NCBI RefSeq assembly: GCF_000833605.1
Contig: NZ_JXTG01000005.1
Coordinates: 1-64,000, forward strand
Direction of reading: 5' to 3'
Origin: Anoxybacillus ayderensis
GTDB taxonomy: Bacteria > Bacillota > Bacilli > Bacillales > Anoxybacillaceae
DNA: 64,000 nt
In this document: positions 10,476 to 21,461 of the stretch, piece by piece
Numbering within the stretch: position 1 is the first letter of the stretch
Layout: each line of letters begins with the position of its first letter
Translations under genes and position numbers: made by a program
Notes under the pieces: generated by a model
Told to the model about the DNA's origin: nothing
The model's input: only the letters and a program-made list of their open reading frames with translations
Database searches by the model: none

Positions 10476-11351
10476 ATGGAGCAAATCAAAAAAGTATACG
10501 TTCGTGTTGTTGAGAAAATATTGGAAGGTGACTGGCTCGTCACAGTCGGTGTCAGTTTGTTTAAAATGATGGCGATCATTCTCGTAGCATCAATTTTGCT
10601 GAAGGTTGTTAAATTAACGATCGCGAAGTTTTTTGCCGTTCGGCAAAAAGCACCGCTCCGATTATCTGAACGAAGAGAAGCAACATTGATGCGCTTATTG
10701 AACAATATGGCTACGTATAGCATTTACTTTATTACGTTTATGATGATTTTAGATGCTGTTGGCGTCGATATTCGTGCCATTTTAGCTGGCGCTGGCATCG
10801 TTGGGCTTGCTGTTGGTTTCGGAGCACAAAACCTTGTTCGCGATATTATCACGGGGTTTTTTATTATTCTTGAAGATCAATTTGCGGTTGGAGATTATGT
10901 ACGTATCGGGACATTTGAAGGACATGTAGAAGAAATCGGTTTGCGTACAACGAAACTGAAAAGCTTTACGGGTGAAGTGCATATTTTGCCGAACGGGACG
11001 ATTACGCAAGTGACAAACTTTTCTTTAAATAATAGCGTAGCAGTTGTTGATGTAAGTATTGCTTATGAAGGTGATTTAGAGAAGGCGGAAGCTGTGATTC
11101 GCGAAGTATTACAAGAAATGCCAAGCAAATATGAAGATATTGTGAGCACGCCAGAATTGTTAGGCGTACAAAATTTAGGACCGTCTGAAGTGGTCATGCG
11201 CATTACGTGCGAAACGAAGCCGATGCGTCATTGGCATATTGCTCGCGCCTTGCGAAAAGAAATTAAGCTTCGTTTGGACGAGCGTGGCATTGAAATTCCG
11301 TTTCCTCGTTTAGTTCTTTATAATCGTGAACAACAAGCGGAACGTGCTTAA
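10476..11351 (+). CDS. small-conductance mechanosensitive channel (MscS family, YkuT-like)
   Basis: A tension-gated channel that releases solutes during hypo-osmotic shock. The 291-residue protein has membrane segments near residues 24-45 and 75-95, then the pore helix AGAGIVGLAVGFGAQNLVRDIITG with the glycine-alanine packing pattern of MscS TM3. A soluble beta domain (VGDYVRIGTFEGHVEEIGLRTTKL) and an alpha/beta C-terminal domain complete it. The ATG follows GGTGGAGGTG. It sits between yyaC and the DUF951 gene. Confidence 0.9.
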   Translation: MEQIKKVYVRVVEKILEGDWLVTVGVSLFKMMAIILVASILLKVVKLTIAKFFAVRQKAPLRLSERREATLMRLLNNMATYSIYFITFMMILDAVGVDIRAILAGAGIVGLAVGFGAQNLVRDIITGFFIILEDQFAVGDYVRIGTFEGHVEEIGLRTTKLKSFTGEVHILPNGTITQVTNFSLNNSVAVVDVSIAYEGDLEKAEAVIREVLQEMPSKYEDIVSTPELLGVQNLGPSEVVMRITCETKPMRHWHIARALRKEIKLRLDERGIEIPFPRLVLYNREQQAERA

Positions 11352-11374
11352 ACATCGGAAAGGAGTGTGCTATA

Positions 11375-11569
11375 TTGAATAAAGAGTATGGCATGCATGA
11401 TATCGTCGAAATGAAAAAGGAGCATCCTTGCGGGACAAATCGTTGGAAAATCATTCGAATGGGCATGGATATTCGCATTAAATGTGAAGGATGCGGGCAC
11501 AGCGTTTTGTTACCGCGGAAAGAATTCGAGCGAAAAATGAAAAAAGTGCTTGTCAAACATGAGGAGTAG
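11375..11569 (+). CDS. yyzM: DUF951 small protein (YyzM-like)
   Basis: A 64-residue protein with two conserved cysteines in IKCEGCGH and an N-terminal HDIVEMKKEHPCGTNRW segment, characteristic of the DUF951 family found next to ychF in Firmicutes. The arrangement of cysteines suggests a metal site, but the function is not known. The likely start is TTG at 11375, seven bases after AAGGAGTG. It lies between the MscS gene and ychF with short gaps. Confidence 0.88.
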   Translation: MNKEYGMHDIVEMKKEHPCGTNRWKIIRMGMDIRIKCEGCGHSVLLPRKEFERKMKKVLVKHEE

Positions 11570-11583
11570 ATGAAGAGAGGAGT

Positions 11584-12690
11584 ATGATGATGGGTTTAAC
11601 AGCAGGAATTGTTGGTCTTCCAAACGTCGGAAAATCAACGTTGTTTAATGCGATTACAAAAGCAGGTGCCGAATCTGCCAACTATCCGTTTTGTACGATT
11701 GAACCAAACGTCGGGATCGTTGAAGTGCCAGATGAGCGGCTAAAAACGTTGACAAAACTATTTAATCCAAAACGTACTGTTCCAACGGTATTTGAGTTTA
11801 CGGATATTGCTGGAATTGTAAAAGGTGCGAGCAAAGGTGAAGGATTAGGAAATAAGTTTTTATCTCACATTCGTCAAGTCGATGCGATTTGCCAAGTTGT
11901 TCGTTGTTTTTCTGATGAAAATATTACGCATGTGGCTGGAAAAGTCGATCCGATTGCCGATATTGAAACGATTAATTTAGAGCTTATTTTTGCCGATTTA
12001 GAAACAGTAGATAAGCGAATCGATCGCGTTGGGAAAATGGCTAAACAAAAAGATAAAGAAGCGGTATTCGAATACGACATTTTAAGTCGCTTGAAGGAAA
12101 CGTTTGAAGCAGGAAAACCAGCTAGAACGCTTTCGTTTACAGAAGAAGAAATGAAAGTCGTAAAGCAATTGCATTTATTAACGATTAAACCGATGTTGTA
12201 TGTTGCGAACGTTGGGGAAGAAGATTTAGCTGATCCGAACAACAATGAGTACGTCCAACAAGTAAAAGCATTCGCAAAAGAGGATAACGCAGAAGTGATC
12301 GTCGTTTGCGCAAAAGTTGAGGCCGAGATGGCGGAGTTAGACGATGAAGAAAAAGAAATGTTTTTACAAGAGCTTGGCATCGAACAATCCGGTTTAGACC
12401 AACTTATTCGTGCATCATATAGCTTGCTTGGACTAGCAACATATTTTACAGCGGGTGAGCAAGAAGTGCGTGCATGGACGTTCCGTAAAGGAATGAAGGC
12501 ACCGCAATGCGCAGGCATTATTCATTCTGATTTTGAACGAGGATTTATTCGTGCAGAAACAGTATCGTATGAAGACTTAGTTGCAGCAGGATCGATGGCC
12601 GCTGCTCGTGAAGCAGGAAAAGTACGATTAGAAGGCAAAGATTACGAAGTGCAAGATGGCGATATTATTCATTTCCGTTTCAACGTCTAA
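11584..12690 (+). CDS. ychF: redox-regulated ATPase YchF
   Basis: YchF is an Obg-family P-loop protein that prefers ATP to GTP and associates with ribosomes. The 368-residue protein has the G1 motif GLPNVGKSTLFN, a switch segment FTDIAGIVKGASKGEGLG, and a degenerate G4 (NVGEE) in place of NKxD, which is the family mark of altered nucleotide choice. A C-terminal TGS-like domain ends the protein. Three ATG codons occur at the start (11584, 11587 and the family start a little later). In B. subtilis the gene likewise precedes rpsF. Confidence 0.95.
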   Translation: MMMGLTAGIVGLPNVGKSTLFNAITKAGAESANYPFCTIEPNVGIVEVPDERLKTLTKLFNPKRTVPTVFEFTDIAGIVKGASKGEGLGNKFLSHIRQVDAICQVVRCFSDENITHVAGKVDPIADIETINLELIFADLETVDKRIDRVGKMAKQKDKEAVFEYDILSRLKETFEAGKPARTLSFTEEEMKVVKQLHLLTIKPMLYVANVGEEDLADPNNNEYVQQVKAFAKEDNAEVIVVCAKVEAEMAELDDEEKEMFLQELGIEQSGLDQLIRASYSLLGLATYFTAGEQEVRAWTFRKGMKAPQCAGIIHSDFERGFIRAETVSYEDLVAAGSMAAAREAGKVRLEGKDYEVQDGDIIHFRFNV

Positions 12691-12747
12691 TCTTGCATAT
12701 GAAAGGTGTTCGTGATATAATTATCAAATGTGAGTAATGATATATTG

Positions 12748-12785
12748 CTCCTTGCTCTGTACAGAGCCGTGTAGACCAAAAGGAG
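12748..12785 (+). promoter_or_regulatory. possible S6 leader structure before rpsF
   Basis: The rpsF leader contains CTCCTT (12748-12753), which can pair with AAGGAG of the ribosome binding site (12780-12785). Between them, GCTCT and AGAGC (12754-12767) form a small stem followed by CCG. Firmicute rpsF leaders are known to carry an RNA motif bound by S6:S18 for autoregulation. Whether this sequence fits that published motif was not tested by covariation. Confidence 0.45.
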
Positions 12786-12794
12786 GTGACTGTG

Positions 12795-13082
12795 ATGAGA
12801 AAGTACGAAATTATGTACATTATCCGTCCGAACATGGAAGAAGAAGCGAGAAAAGCAGTTGTTGAGCGTTTTAATAACGTGTTAACTGAAAACGGTGCGG
12901 AAATTACAAACGTAAAAGAATGGGGTAAGCGTCGTCTCGCTTATGAAATTGAAAAATTCCGTGACGGTTACTACATGATTTTGAACGTTGTTGCGAAGCC
13001 AGCGGCAGTTCAAGAGTTTGACCGTTTAGCACGCATCAGCGAAGATATCATTCGTCATATCGTCGTGAAGGAAGAAGAATAA
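12795..13082 (+). CDS. rpsF: 30S ribosomal protein S6
   Basis: S6 binds the central domain of 16S rRNA together with S18. The 95-residue sequence [20 protein letters not shown] and the motif [19 protein letters not shown] are typical. The ATG at 12795 is preferred over a GTG at 12786 that lies inside the ribosome binding site. It heads the rpsF-ssb-rpsR operon. Confidence 0.98.
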   Translation: MRKYEIMYIIRPNMEEEARKAVVERFNNVLTENGAEITNVKEWGKRRLAYEIEKFRDGYYMILNVVAKPAAVQEFDRLARISEDIIRHIVVKEEE

Positions 13083-13108
13083 TTTCCTCATGAATAGGAG
13101 TGGTTCTG

Positions 13109-13600
13109 ATGATTAATCGCGTAATTCTCGTCGGAAGACTGACGAAAGATCCAGAATTACGCTATACTCCAAATGGAGTTGCTGTTGCCACGTTTACGCT
13201 AGCGGTGAACCGAACATATACAAACCAACAAGGTGAACGTGAAGCAGATTTCATTAACTGTATCGTTTGGCGCCGGCAAGCTGAAAATGTGGCAAACTAC
13301 TTAAAAAAGGGTAGTTTAGCTGGAGTAGAAGGTCGAATTCAAACGAGATCATACGAAAACCAAGAAGGAAGAAAAGTGTATGTGACAGAGGTTGTCGCTG
13401 ATAGCGTGCAGTTTTTAGAGCCGCGAGGTGGCGGTGAGCAACGTGGCATGGCATCAGGCAGCTATGGCGAGCCGTTTCCATTTGGATCAAATCAGAACCC
13501 GAACGAAGGACGTAGCAGCGGATTCAGTCGAATTGATGATGATCCATTTGCGAACGATGGACAACCAATCGATATATCGGATGATGATTTGCCGTTTTAA
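13109..13600 (+). CDS. ssb: single-stranded DNA-binding protein
   Basis: SSB coats single-stranded DNA and recruits replication and repair proteins. The 163-residue protein has an N-terminal OB fold ([41 protein letters not shown]), a Gly/Asn/Ser-rich linker from about residue 108, and the acidic protein-interaction tail ending DDDLPF. The start at 13109 matches the family; an upstream GTG lies in the ribosome binding site. It is placed between rpsF and rpsR as in Bacillus. Confidence 0.97.
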   Translation: MINRVILVGRLTKDPELRYTPNGVAVATFTLAVNRTYTNQQGEREADFINCIVWRRQAENVANYLKKGSLAGVEGRIQTRSYENQEGRKVYVTEVVADSVQFLEPRGGGEQRGMASGSYGEPFPFGSNQNPNEGRSSGFSRIDDDPFANDGQPIDISDDDLPF

Positions 13601-13632
13601 TATACACACGATCAATGAAAGGAGGATATACG

Positions 13633-13869
13633 ATGGCAGGACGTAAAGGTGGACGCACAAAACGTCGTAAAGTTTGCTACTTTACAGCAAACGGAATTAC
13701 ACACATCGACTACAAAGATGTAGACACATTAAAGAAATTTATTTCTGAGCGTGGTAAAATTTTACCTCGTCGCGTAACAGGTACGAGCGCAAAATATCAA
13801 CGTAAATTAACAATTGCAATCAAGCGTGCTCGTCAAATGGCTTTATTACCATACGTTGCGGGCGAATAA
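13633..13869 (+). CDS. rpsR: 30S ribosomal protein S18
   Basis: A 78-residue basic protein that pairs with S6 on the ribosome platform. The sequence [17 protein letters not shown], the core [22 protein letters not shown] and the end PYVAGE match the family. AAAGGAGG precedes the ATG. It is the last gene of the operon before a strong terminator. Confidence 0.98.
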   Translation: MAGRKGGRTKRRKVCYFTANGITHIDYKDVDTLKKFISERGKILPRRVTGTSAKYQRKLTIAIKRARQMALLPYVAGE

Positions 13870-13873
13870 AAAG

Positions 13874-13912
13874 AAAAGCAGTAAGGGGGACGGAGCCTTA
13901 CTGCTTTTTGTT
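13874..13912 (+). terminator. terminator after rpsR
   Basis: A perfect 13-base-pair stem, AAAAGCAGTAAGG (13874-13886) with CCTTACTGCTTTT (13896-13908), ends the rpsF-ssb-rpsR operon. It is followed by GTTTTCG. Confidence 0.93.
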
Positions 13913-13929
13913 TTCGAGGAGGGAAAAAA

Positions 13930-14862
13930 GTGAAAAACGCGCGTGTATTAACAGAAGGGGCTGTGCAACTCGCCATTTTTACTGTGCTCCTTTTACTTAG
14001 TTTATATATGCCTGTATTCGGGATGGTTGCTACGTTTTTTTTAGCGATTCCATTTCTTTTATTTACGATGCGCCATACATATAAAAATGGTTTATTTTTA
14101 CTTGCTACATCATTTATTCCGTCCATTTGGTTCGGTTCACTTTTCTCTGTTCCGATGACGTTTATGTTTGCAAGTAGCGGAGTAGCCATGGGGCATGTAT
14201 GGCGAAAACACGGTGGGAAATACGCGGTTTTACTCGTTGGTACGCTCTCTTTTTTAGTCAGTATGATCATCATTTATGCGAGTTCTGTTTTGTTTTTTGA
14301 CATTCACATTGGCAAACAAATTGAAGAAATTATGCAACAATCATTTCAAAGTGCACAAACCATATTAGAAACAATCGGGCAACCAGCAAACGAACAATTT
14401 GAAAAAACGATGAAACAAACGATGGACGTTGTCATCGATTTATTGCCGACTGCGTTCGTTTTCGCTGCTGCATGTTTTGCTTGGATTACTCAACAAGCTG
14501 CTTTGCCTATTTTAAAGCGATTAAATATGCCGATTGGCAACTGGCAACCGTTCCGGGAACTCGTTTTACCAAAAAGCTTATTGTGGTACTATTTAGCGAC
14601 AATGCTTTTATTATTTTTTCCGATCGGGCACGGCTCATTTCTTTATGTTGCGCTCATCAATTTATTTCAAATTTTACAGTTGCTTATGATGATCCAAGGG
14701 TTCTCGTTCATTTTCTACTGGATGCATCATAAACATATGGGACGTAAAGGCGCTATTGCGATTGTTGTTCTATCTCTATTTTTCCCTTTTTTACTTCACC
14801 TCGTGCGAATATTAGGTATAATTGATTTAGGATTTGATTTGCGAAAGAGGTTGAAAGATTAA
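13930..14862 (+). CDS. yybS: YybS family membrane protein (DUF2232)
   Basis: A 310-residue integral membrane protein of the DUF2232 family with about eight hydrophobic segments. The ribosome binding site is GAGGAGGG and the start GTG. It begins MKNARVLTEGAVQLAIFTVL. The family is a constant neighbour of gdpP and rplI in Bacillaceae. Resemblance to substrate-binding membrane subunits of energy-coupling transporters has been suggested, but no function can be stated from this sequence. Confidence 0.85.
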   Translation: MKNARVLTEGAVQLAIFTVLLLLSLYMPVFGMVATFFLAIPFLLFTMRHTYKNGLFLLATSFIPSIWFGSLFSVPMTFMFASSGVAMGHVWRKHGGKYAVLLVGTLSFLVSMIIIYASSVLFFDIHIGKQIEEIMQQSFQSAQTILETIGQPANEQFEKTMKQTMDVVIDLLPTAFVFAAACFAWITQQAALPILKRLNMPIGNWQPFRELVLPKSLLWYYLATMLLLFFPIGHGSFLYVALINLFQILQLLMMIQGFSFIFYWMHHKHMGRKGAIAIVVLSLFFPFLLHLVRILGIIDLGFDLRKRLKD

Positions 14863-14883
14863 TGACGCAAGGAGCTGACGTTC

Positions 14884-17303
<2,420 letters not shown>

Positions 17304-17305
17304 TG

Positions 17306-17355
17306 AAATGTGATTTTATGCCGGATTTTTTCCGTGCATATAATCACATTTTTCT
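17306..17355 (+). terminator. long hairpin after rplI
   Basis: AAATGTGATT (17306-17315) pairs with AATCACATTT (17342-17351), and the interior also folds (ATGCCGGA against TCCGTGCAT with one bulge). A short T run follows. It probably ends or attenuates transcription before the helicase gene. Confidence 0.75.
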
Positions 17356-17379
17356 TATGAGAAAGGATGGTGAGCGTAT

Positions 17380-18744
17380 ATGAACGACGTATTTGCTGAT
17401 CGACTCCCCCCACAAAATATTGAAGCTGAGCAAGCTGTGCTCGGAGCGATTTTATTGGAGCCATCCGCGCTCACGACCGCTTCAGAAATATTAATTCCCG
17501 AAGATTTTTATCGAGCTGCCCATCAAAAAATTTTCCGAACGATGTTGCAACTATCTGATCGTGGTGAACCAGTCGATTTAGTAACCGTTACATCTGAACT
17601 AGCAGATGCGAATGCCCTTGAAGAAATAGGGGGCGTTTCATACTTAACCGAGCTAGCGAATGCTGTTCCGACGGCGGCAAACGTACAATATTATGCGAAA
17701 ATTGTAGAAGAAAAATCTATTTTACGCCGTTTAATTCGTACAGCTACATCTATTGCTCAAGACGGTTATACGCGGGAAGATGAAGTAGAAGATGTGTTAA
17801 ATGAAGCGGAGCGAAAAATTTTAGAAGTATCGCAACGAAAAAATACGAGCGGATTTCAAAATATAAAAGATGTGCTCGTTCAAGCATATGACAATATTGA
17901 AATGCTCCATAATCGTAAAGGTGAAATCACCGGAATCCCAACCGGTTTTATTGAGCTTGATCGAATGACGGCTGGATTTCAACGAAGCGATTTTATTATT
18001 GTTGCTGCTCGTCCATCTGTCGGGAAGACGGCATTTGCATTAAATATTGCGCAAAATGTGGCGACGCGTACAGGTGAGAATGTGGCCATTTTCAGCTTAG
18101 AAATGGGAGCGCAACAGCTTGTGATGCGTATGCTTTGTGCGGAAGGAAACATTAACGCTCAAAACTTGCGGACGGGCAAACTGACACCGGAAGACTGGGG
18201 AAAGTTGACGATGGCGATGGGAAGCCTTTCGAATGCTGGTATTTTTATTGATGATACGCCGAACATTCGCGTAAGTGAAATTCGTGCCAAGTGTCGTCGC
18301 TTAAAACAAGAACAAGGACTTGGAATGGTATTAATCGACTACTTACAGCTTATCCAAGGAAGTGGACGAAACCGCGAAAATCGTCAACAAGAAGTATCGG
18401 AAATTTCTCGCTCATTAAAAGCGTTAGCTCGTGAATTAGATGTTCCTGTCATTGCTTTATCACAGCTTTCTCGTAGCGTAGAGCAGCGCCAAGATAAACG
18501 CCCGATGATGTCTGACTTGCGTGAATCGGGAAGTATTGAGCAAGATGCGGATATTGTTGCTTTTTTATATCGCGATGATTATTACGATAAAGAATCGGAA
18601 AACAAAAACATCATTGAAATTATTATCGCAAAACAACGGAACGGTCCGGTTGGTACTGTACAGCTTGCTTTTGTTAAAGAGTATAACAAGTTTGTCAACT
18701 TAGAGCGCCGCTTCGATGATGCAAACGTTCCGCCTGGAGCTTAA
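17380..18744 (+). CDS. dnaB: replicative DNA helicase (DnaB type)
   Basis: This 454-residue hexameric helicase unwinds DNA at the fork; the B. subtilis gene is named dnaC. The N-terminal primase-interaction domain (PPQNIEAEQAVLGAILLEP) is followed by the RecA-type motor with Walker A ARPSVGKTAFALN, Walker B MVLIDYLQLI, and the SDLRESGSIEQDADIVAFLYR arginine-finger region. The ATG is preceded by AAAGGATGGTG. Its position between rplI and purA is standard. Confidence 0.96.
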   Translation: MNDVFADRLPPQNIEAEQAVLGAILLEPSALTTASEILIPEDFYRAAHQKIFRTMLQLSDRGEPVDLVTVTSELADANALEEIGGVSYLTELANAVPTAANVQYYAKIVEEKSILRRLIRTATSIAQDGYTREDEVEDVLNEAERKILEVSQRKNTSGFQNIKDVLVQAYDNIEMLHNRKGEITGIPTGFIELDRMTAGFQRSDFIIVAARPSVGKTAFALNIAQNVATRTGENVAIFSLEMGAQQLVMRMLCAEGNINAQNLRTGKLTPEDWGKLTMAMGSLSNAGIFIDDTPNIRVSEIRAKCRRLKQEQGLGMVLIDYLQLIQGSGRNRENRQQEVSEISRSLKALARELDVPVIALSQLSRSVEQRQDKRPMMSDLRESGSIEQDADIVAFLYRDDYYDKESENKNIIEIIIAKQRNGPVGTVQLAFVKEYNKFVNLERRFDDANVPPGA

Positions 18745-18746
18745 TT

Positions 18747-18791
18747 GAATACGAATAAAAAACATAAAATCATATATAAACGTTCGGTTTT
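18747..18791. promoter_or_regulatory. PurR box pair before purA
   Basis: On the minus strand at 18779-18791 the sequence reads AAAACCGAACGTT, matching the PurBox core CCGAAC and 12 of 13 consensus positions (AWWWCCGAACWWT). A weaker copy in opposite orientation (GAATACGAATAAA) lies at 18747-18759. B. subtilis purA is a known PurR target. The 19-base gap is slightly longer than usual. Confidence 0.55.
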
Positions 18792-18794
18792 TTA

Positions 18795-18823
18795 TTGATT
18801 TTTCGTAGTTGATTTGGTACACT
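18795..18823 (+). promoter_or_regulatory. purA promoter
   Basis: TTGATT (18795-18800) and TACACT (18818-18823) are separated by 17 bases. They lie just downstream of the better PurBox, 38 bases before the purA start. Confidence 0.6.
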
Positions 18824-18860
18824 TACTTTGTTTGGAATTGATGAAGCGGAGGTGCTCGCC

Positions 18861-20147
18861 ATGTCTTCAGTTGTTGTTGTTGGAACACAATGGGGCGATG
18901 AAGGAAAGGGAAAAATTACAGACTTTTTATCACAACATGCAGAAGTGATTGCACGATATCAGGGTGGAAATAACGCCGGACATACAATTGTATTTAACGG
19001 CGAAAAGTATAAATTACATTTAATTCCTTCTGGCATTTTTTATAAAGATAAAATTTGTGTCATTGGAAACGGAATGGTTGTTGATCCGAAAGCGCTTGTG
19101 CAAGAATTAGCGTATTTACACGAGCGCGGTGTAAGCACGGAAAATTTGCGCATCAGCAACCGTGCCCATGTGATTTTGCCTTATCATTTGAAGCTTGATG
19201 AAGTAGAAGAAGAACGAAAAGGGGCTAATAAAATCGGAACGACGAAAAAAGGAATTGGCCCTGCTTATATGGATAAAGCGGCACGTGTCGGCATCCGCAT
19301 CGCAGATTTGCTCGACCGTGAAGTATTTGAAGAAAAATTAGCCCGTAATTTAGCGGAGAAAAACGTACTTTTTGAAAAAGTGTACGGTGTTGAAGGATTT
19401 AAACTAGAACACATTCTTGATGAATATTATGAATATGGGCAACAAATCGCAAAGTATGTTTGCGATACGTCCGTCGTATTAAACGATGCGCTCGATGAAG
19501 GACGTCGTGTTTTATTTGAAGGCGCCCAAGGCGTCATGTTAGATATTGACCAAGGAACGTATCCGTTCGTTACTTCATCTAACCCTGTGGCTGGTGGGGT
19601 AACGATTGGTGCAGGTGTTGGTCCGACAAAAATTAAACATGTTGTTGGTGTAGCTAAAGCATATACAACACGTGTCGGTGACGGTCCGTTTCCAACGGAG
19701 TTAAACAATGAAATCGGTGACCGCATTCGTGAAGTAGGCCGCGAGTATGGAACGACGACAGGGCGCCCACGTCGTGTCGGTTGGTTCGATAGCGTTGTTG
19801 TTCGCCATGCACGCCGAGTTAGTGGGATTACAGATTTATCTTTAAACTCAATCGATGTATTAACAGGTATTGAGACGTTAAAAATTTGCATCGCTTATCG
19901 ATATAAAGGACAGATCATAGAAGAGTTTCCTGCAAGCTTAAAAGTGCTAGCGGAATGCGAACCTGTATATGAAGAATTGCCAGGGTGGACAGAAGATATT
20001 ACTGGCGTAAAAAGCTTAGACGAACTTCCAGCTAACGCACGCCATTACGTTGAACGCATTTCGCAATTGACAGGCATTCCACTTTCTATTTTCTCTGTCG
20101 GGCCAGACCGTTCTCAAACGAATGTTGTCCGTAACGTATATGCATAA
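18861..20147 (+). CDS. purA: adenylosuccinate synthetase
   Basis: PurA joins IMP and aspartate with GTP hydrolysis, the first committed step to AMP. The 428-residue enzyme starts [18 protein letters not shown], the family nucleotide-binding loop, then QGGNNAGHT, the [11 protein letters not shown] motif and [13 protein letters not shown]. The ATG at 18861 follows CGGAGGTG; an upstream in-frame extension has no ribosome binding site. It is a single-gene unit with its own promoter and terminator. Confidence 0.97.
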   Translation: MSSVVVVGTQWGDEGKGKITDFLSQHAEVIARYQGGNNAGHTIVFNGEKYKLHLIPSGIFYKDKICVIGNGMVVDPKALVQELAYLHERGVSTENLRISNRAHVILPYHLKLDEVEEERKGANKIGTTKKGIGPAYMDKAARVGIRIADLLDREVFEEKLARNLAEKNVLFEKVYGVEGFKLEHILDEYYEYGQQIAKYVCDTSVVLNDALDEGRRVLFEGAQGVMLDIDQGTYPFVTSSNPVAGGVTIGAGVGPTKIKHVVGVAKAYTTRVGDGPFPTELNNEIGDRIREVGREYGTTTGRPRRVGWFDSVVVRHARRVSGITDLSLNSIDVLTGIETLKICIAYRYKGQIIEEFPASLKVLAECEPVYEELPGWTEDITGVKSLDELPANARHYVERISQLTGIPLSIFSVGPDRSQTNVVRNVYA

Positions 20148-20150
20148 GAA

Positions 20151-20185
20151 AAAACGTCGATGACCCGTTCGTCGACGTTTTTTTA
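20151..20185 (+). terminator. terminator after purA
   Basis: AAAACGTCGA (20151-20160) pairs with TCGACGTTTT (20172-20181) and a T tract follows. Confidence 0.9.
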
Positions 20186-20196
20186 AAAAAAAACTA

Positions 20197-20225
20197 TTGT
20201 CTTATTACTAATTATATAATAAAAT
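20197..20225 (+). promoter_or_regulatory. possible promoter of the tRNA locus
   Basis: TTGTCT (20197-20202) and TAAAAT (20220-20225) are 17 bases apart, 21 bases before tRNA-Asp. A second -10-like TATAAT lies at 20215-20220 without a matching -35. Confidence 0.4.
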
Positions 20226-20246
20226 AATAAATGTCCGTTAGAATAC

Positions 20247-20322
20247 GGTTCCGTGGTGTAGGGGTTAACATGCCTGCCTGTCACGCAGGAGATCGCGGGT
20301 TCGAATCCCGTCGGAACCGCCA
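20247..20322 (+). tRNA. tRNA-Asp (GTC)
   Basis: A complete 76-base cloverleaf: acceptor GGTTCCG with CGGAACC, a D arm, anticodon stem CCTGC/GCAGG with loop CTGTCAC (anticodon GTC at 20280-20282), and T arm GCGGGTTCGAATCCCGT. The discriminator G and the CCA end are encoded. It is the first tRNA of the locus. Confidence 0.97.
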
Positions 20323-20350
20323 TTTTTTTATAATCATAGGCGTACATCGT

Positions 20351-20450
20351 GAGCAAGCAAAACGAGAGCGGGACGAAGGACGTTTTGTTTTCGAATAAAT
20401 AAAGGATGAAGCTACAATTCATATGGCTCGGTAGCTCAGTCGGTAGAGCA
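20351..20450 (+). repeat. 100-base direct repeat, copy A
   Basis: This copy and 20505-20604 are about 95% identical (five mismatches seen by eye), offset by 154 bases. Each holds a GC-rich leader (AGAGCGGGACGAAGGACG) and the first 26 bases of tRNA-Phe. Copy A then breaks away from the tRNA sequence. Confidence 0.9.
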
Positions 20451-20498
20451 CGCTCGAATGGACTTCATTGATCAGGCACCAGCGTACCGCTCGAGCCG
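20425..20498 (+). pseudogene. chimeric tRNA-Phe pseudogene
   Basis: Bases 20425-20450 are identical to the first 26 bases of tRNA-Phe (acceptor 5' strand and whole D arm). From 20451 the sequence is unrelated: no Phe anticodon arm and no T-arm TTCRA motif. Nevertheless TCGAGCC at 20491-20497 can still pair with GGCTCGG over seven positions, one of them G-U, giving a 74-base tRNA-like length. It is best read as a broken copy made by partial duplication and recombination. It is unlikely to work as a tRNA. Confidence 0.75.
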
Positions 20499-20504
20499 CA
20501 TCTT

Positions 20505-20604
20505 GAATAAGCAAACGGAGAGCGGGACGAAGGACGTTTTGTTTTTGAATAAATAAAGGATGAAGCTACAATTCATATGGCTCGGTAGCTCAGTCGGTAG
20601 AGCA
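20505..20604 (+). repeat. 100-base direct repeat, copy B
   Basis: The second copy of the repeat leads into the intact tRNA-Phe. It differs from copy A at about five positions, mostly at the left end. Confidence 0.9.
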
Positions 20605-20651
20605 AAGGACTGAAAATCCTTGTGTCGGCGGTTCGATTCCGTCCCGAGCCA
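20579..20651 (+). tRNA. tRNA-Phe (GAA)
   Basis: The cloverleaf has acceptor GGCTCGG/CCGAGCC, anticodon stem AAGGA/TCCTT with loop CTGAAAA (anticodon GAA at 20612-20614), and T arm GGCGGTTCGATTCCGTC. The discriminator is A. The CCA end is not encoded (CTT follows), so it must be added by the CCA-adding enzyme. Confidence 0.96.
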
Positions 20652-20656
20652 CTTGT

Positions 20657-20690
20657 AAGCATAGATACGTATATGTGTCTATGCTTTTTT
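20657..20690 (+). terminator. terminator after tRNA-Phe
   Basis: AAGCATAGATAC (20657-20668) pairs with GTGTCTATGCTT (20675-20686), followed by T residues. Confidence 0.9.
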
Positions 20691-20752
20691 ATTTTATAAT
20701 AGTGACATGGTACACTATATGTAAATACGCCTTTTTGGGGGAGTGAACATAA

Positions 20753-21457
20753 ATGGAGAAAAAAATTTTAGTTGTTGATGATGAAAAGCCGATTGCTGAC
20801 ATTTTGCAATTTAATTTAAGAAAAGAAGGATATGACGTATATTGTGCGTACGACGGTGTGGAGGCATTACAAAAAGTAGAAGATATTCAACCCGATTTAA
20901 TTTTATTAGATATTATGCTTCCGCAAAAAGATGGTATGGAAGTATGCCGCGAAATTCGTAAAAAATACGATATGCCGATCATTATGTTGACAGCGAAAGA
21001 TTCTGAAATTGATAAAGTGCTTGGACTAGAGCTCGGTGCGGACGATTATGTCACGAAACCATTTAGCACGCGCGAGTTGCTGGCGCGCGTGAAAGCTAAT
21101 TTGCGTCGCCATCAACAAAGACAAGAACAAGATGTAAAGGAAATGAGCGAAATAAAAATTGGTTCGCTCACCATTCATCCAGACGCTTATATTGTATCTA
21201 AACGAGGCGAGGAAATTGAATTAACTCACCGCGAGTTTGAACTTCTTCACTACTTAGCGAAACATATCGGTCAAGTGATGACACGTGAACATTTACTTCA
21301 AACGGTATGGGGATACGATTATTTTGGCGATGTGCGTACCGTTGATGTAACGGTTCGACGTTTGCGTGAAAAAATTGAGGACAACCCTTCGCATCCGACG
21401 TGGATCGTGACGAGACGAGGGGTAGGATATTATTTACGAAATCCGGAACAGGAGTAA
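20753..21457 (+). CDS. walR: response regulator WalR (YycF)
   Basis: WalR is the essential OmpR-type regulator of cell-wall metabolism in low-GC Gram-positives. The 234-residue protein has a receiver domain with D9, D10 and phospho-acceptor D53 ([13 protein letters not shown]), TAKD and the conserved lysine in YVTKPFS, then a winged-helix domain with [24 protein letters not shown] precedes the ATG. walK starts four bases after its stop. Confidence 0.97.
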   Translation: MEKKILVVDDEKPIADILQFNLRKEGYDVYCAYDGVEALQKVEDIQPDLILLDIMLPQKDGMEVCREIRKKYDMPIIMLTAKDSEIDKVLGLELGADDYVTKPFSTRELLARVKANLRRHQQRQEQDVKEMSEIKIGSLTIHPDAYIVSKRGEEIELTHREFELLHYLAKHIGQVMTREHLLQTVWGYDYFGDVRTVDVTVRRLREKIEDNPSHPTWIVTRRGVGYYLRNPEQE

Positions 21458-21461
21458 CCGC

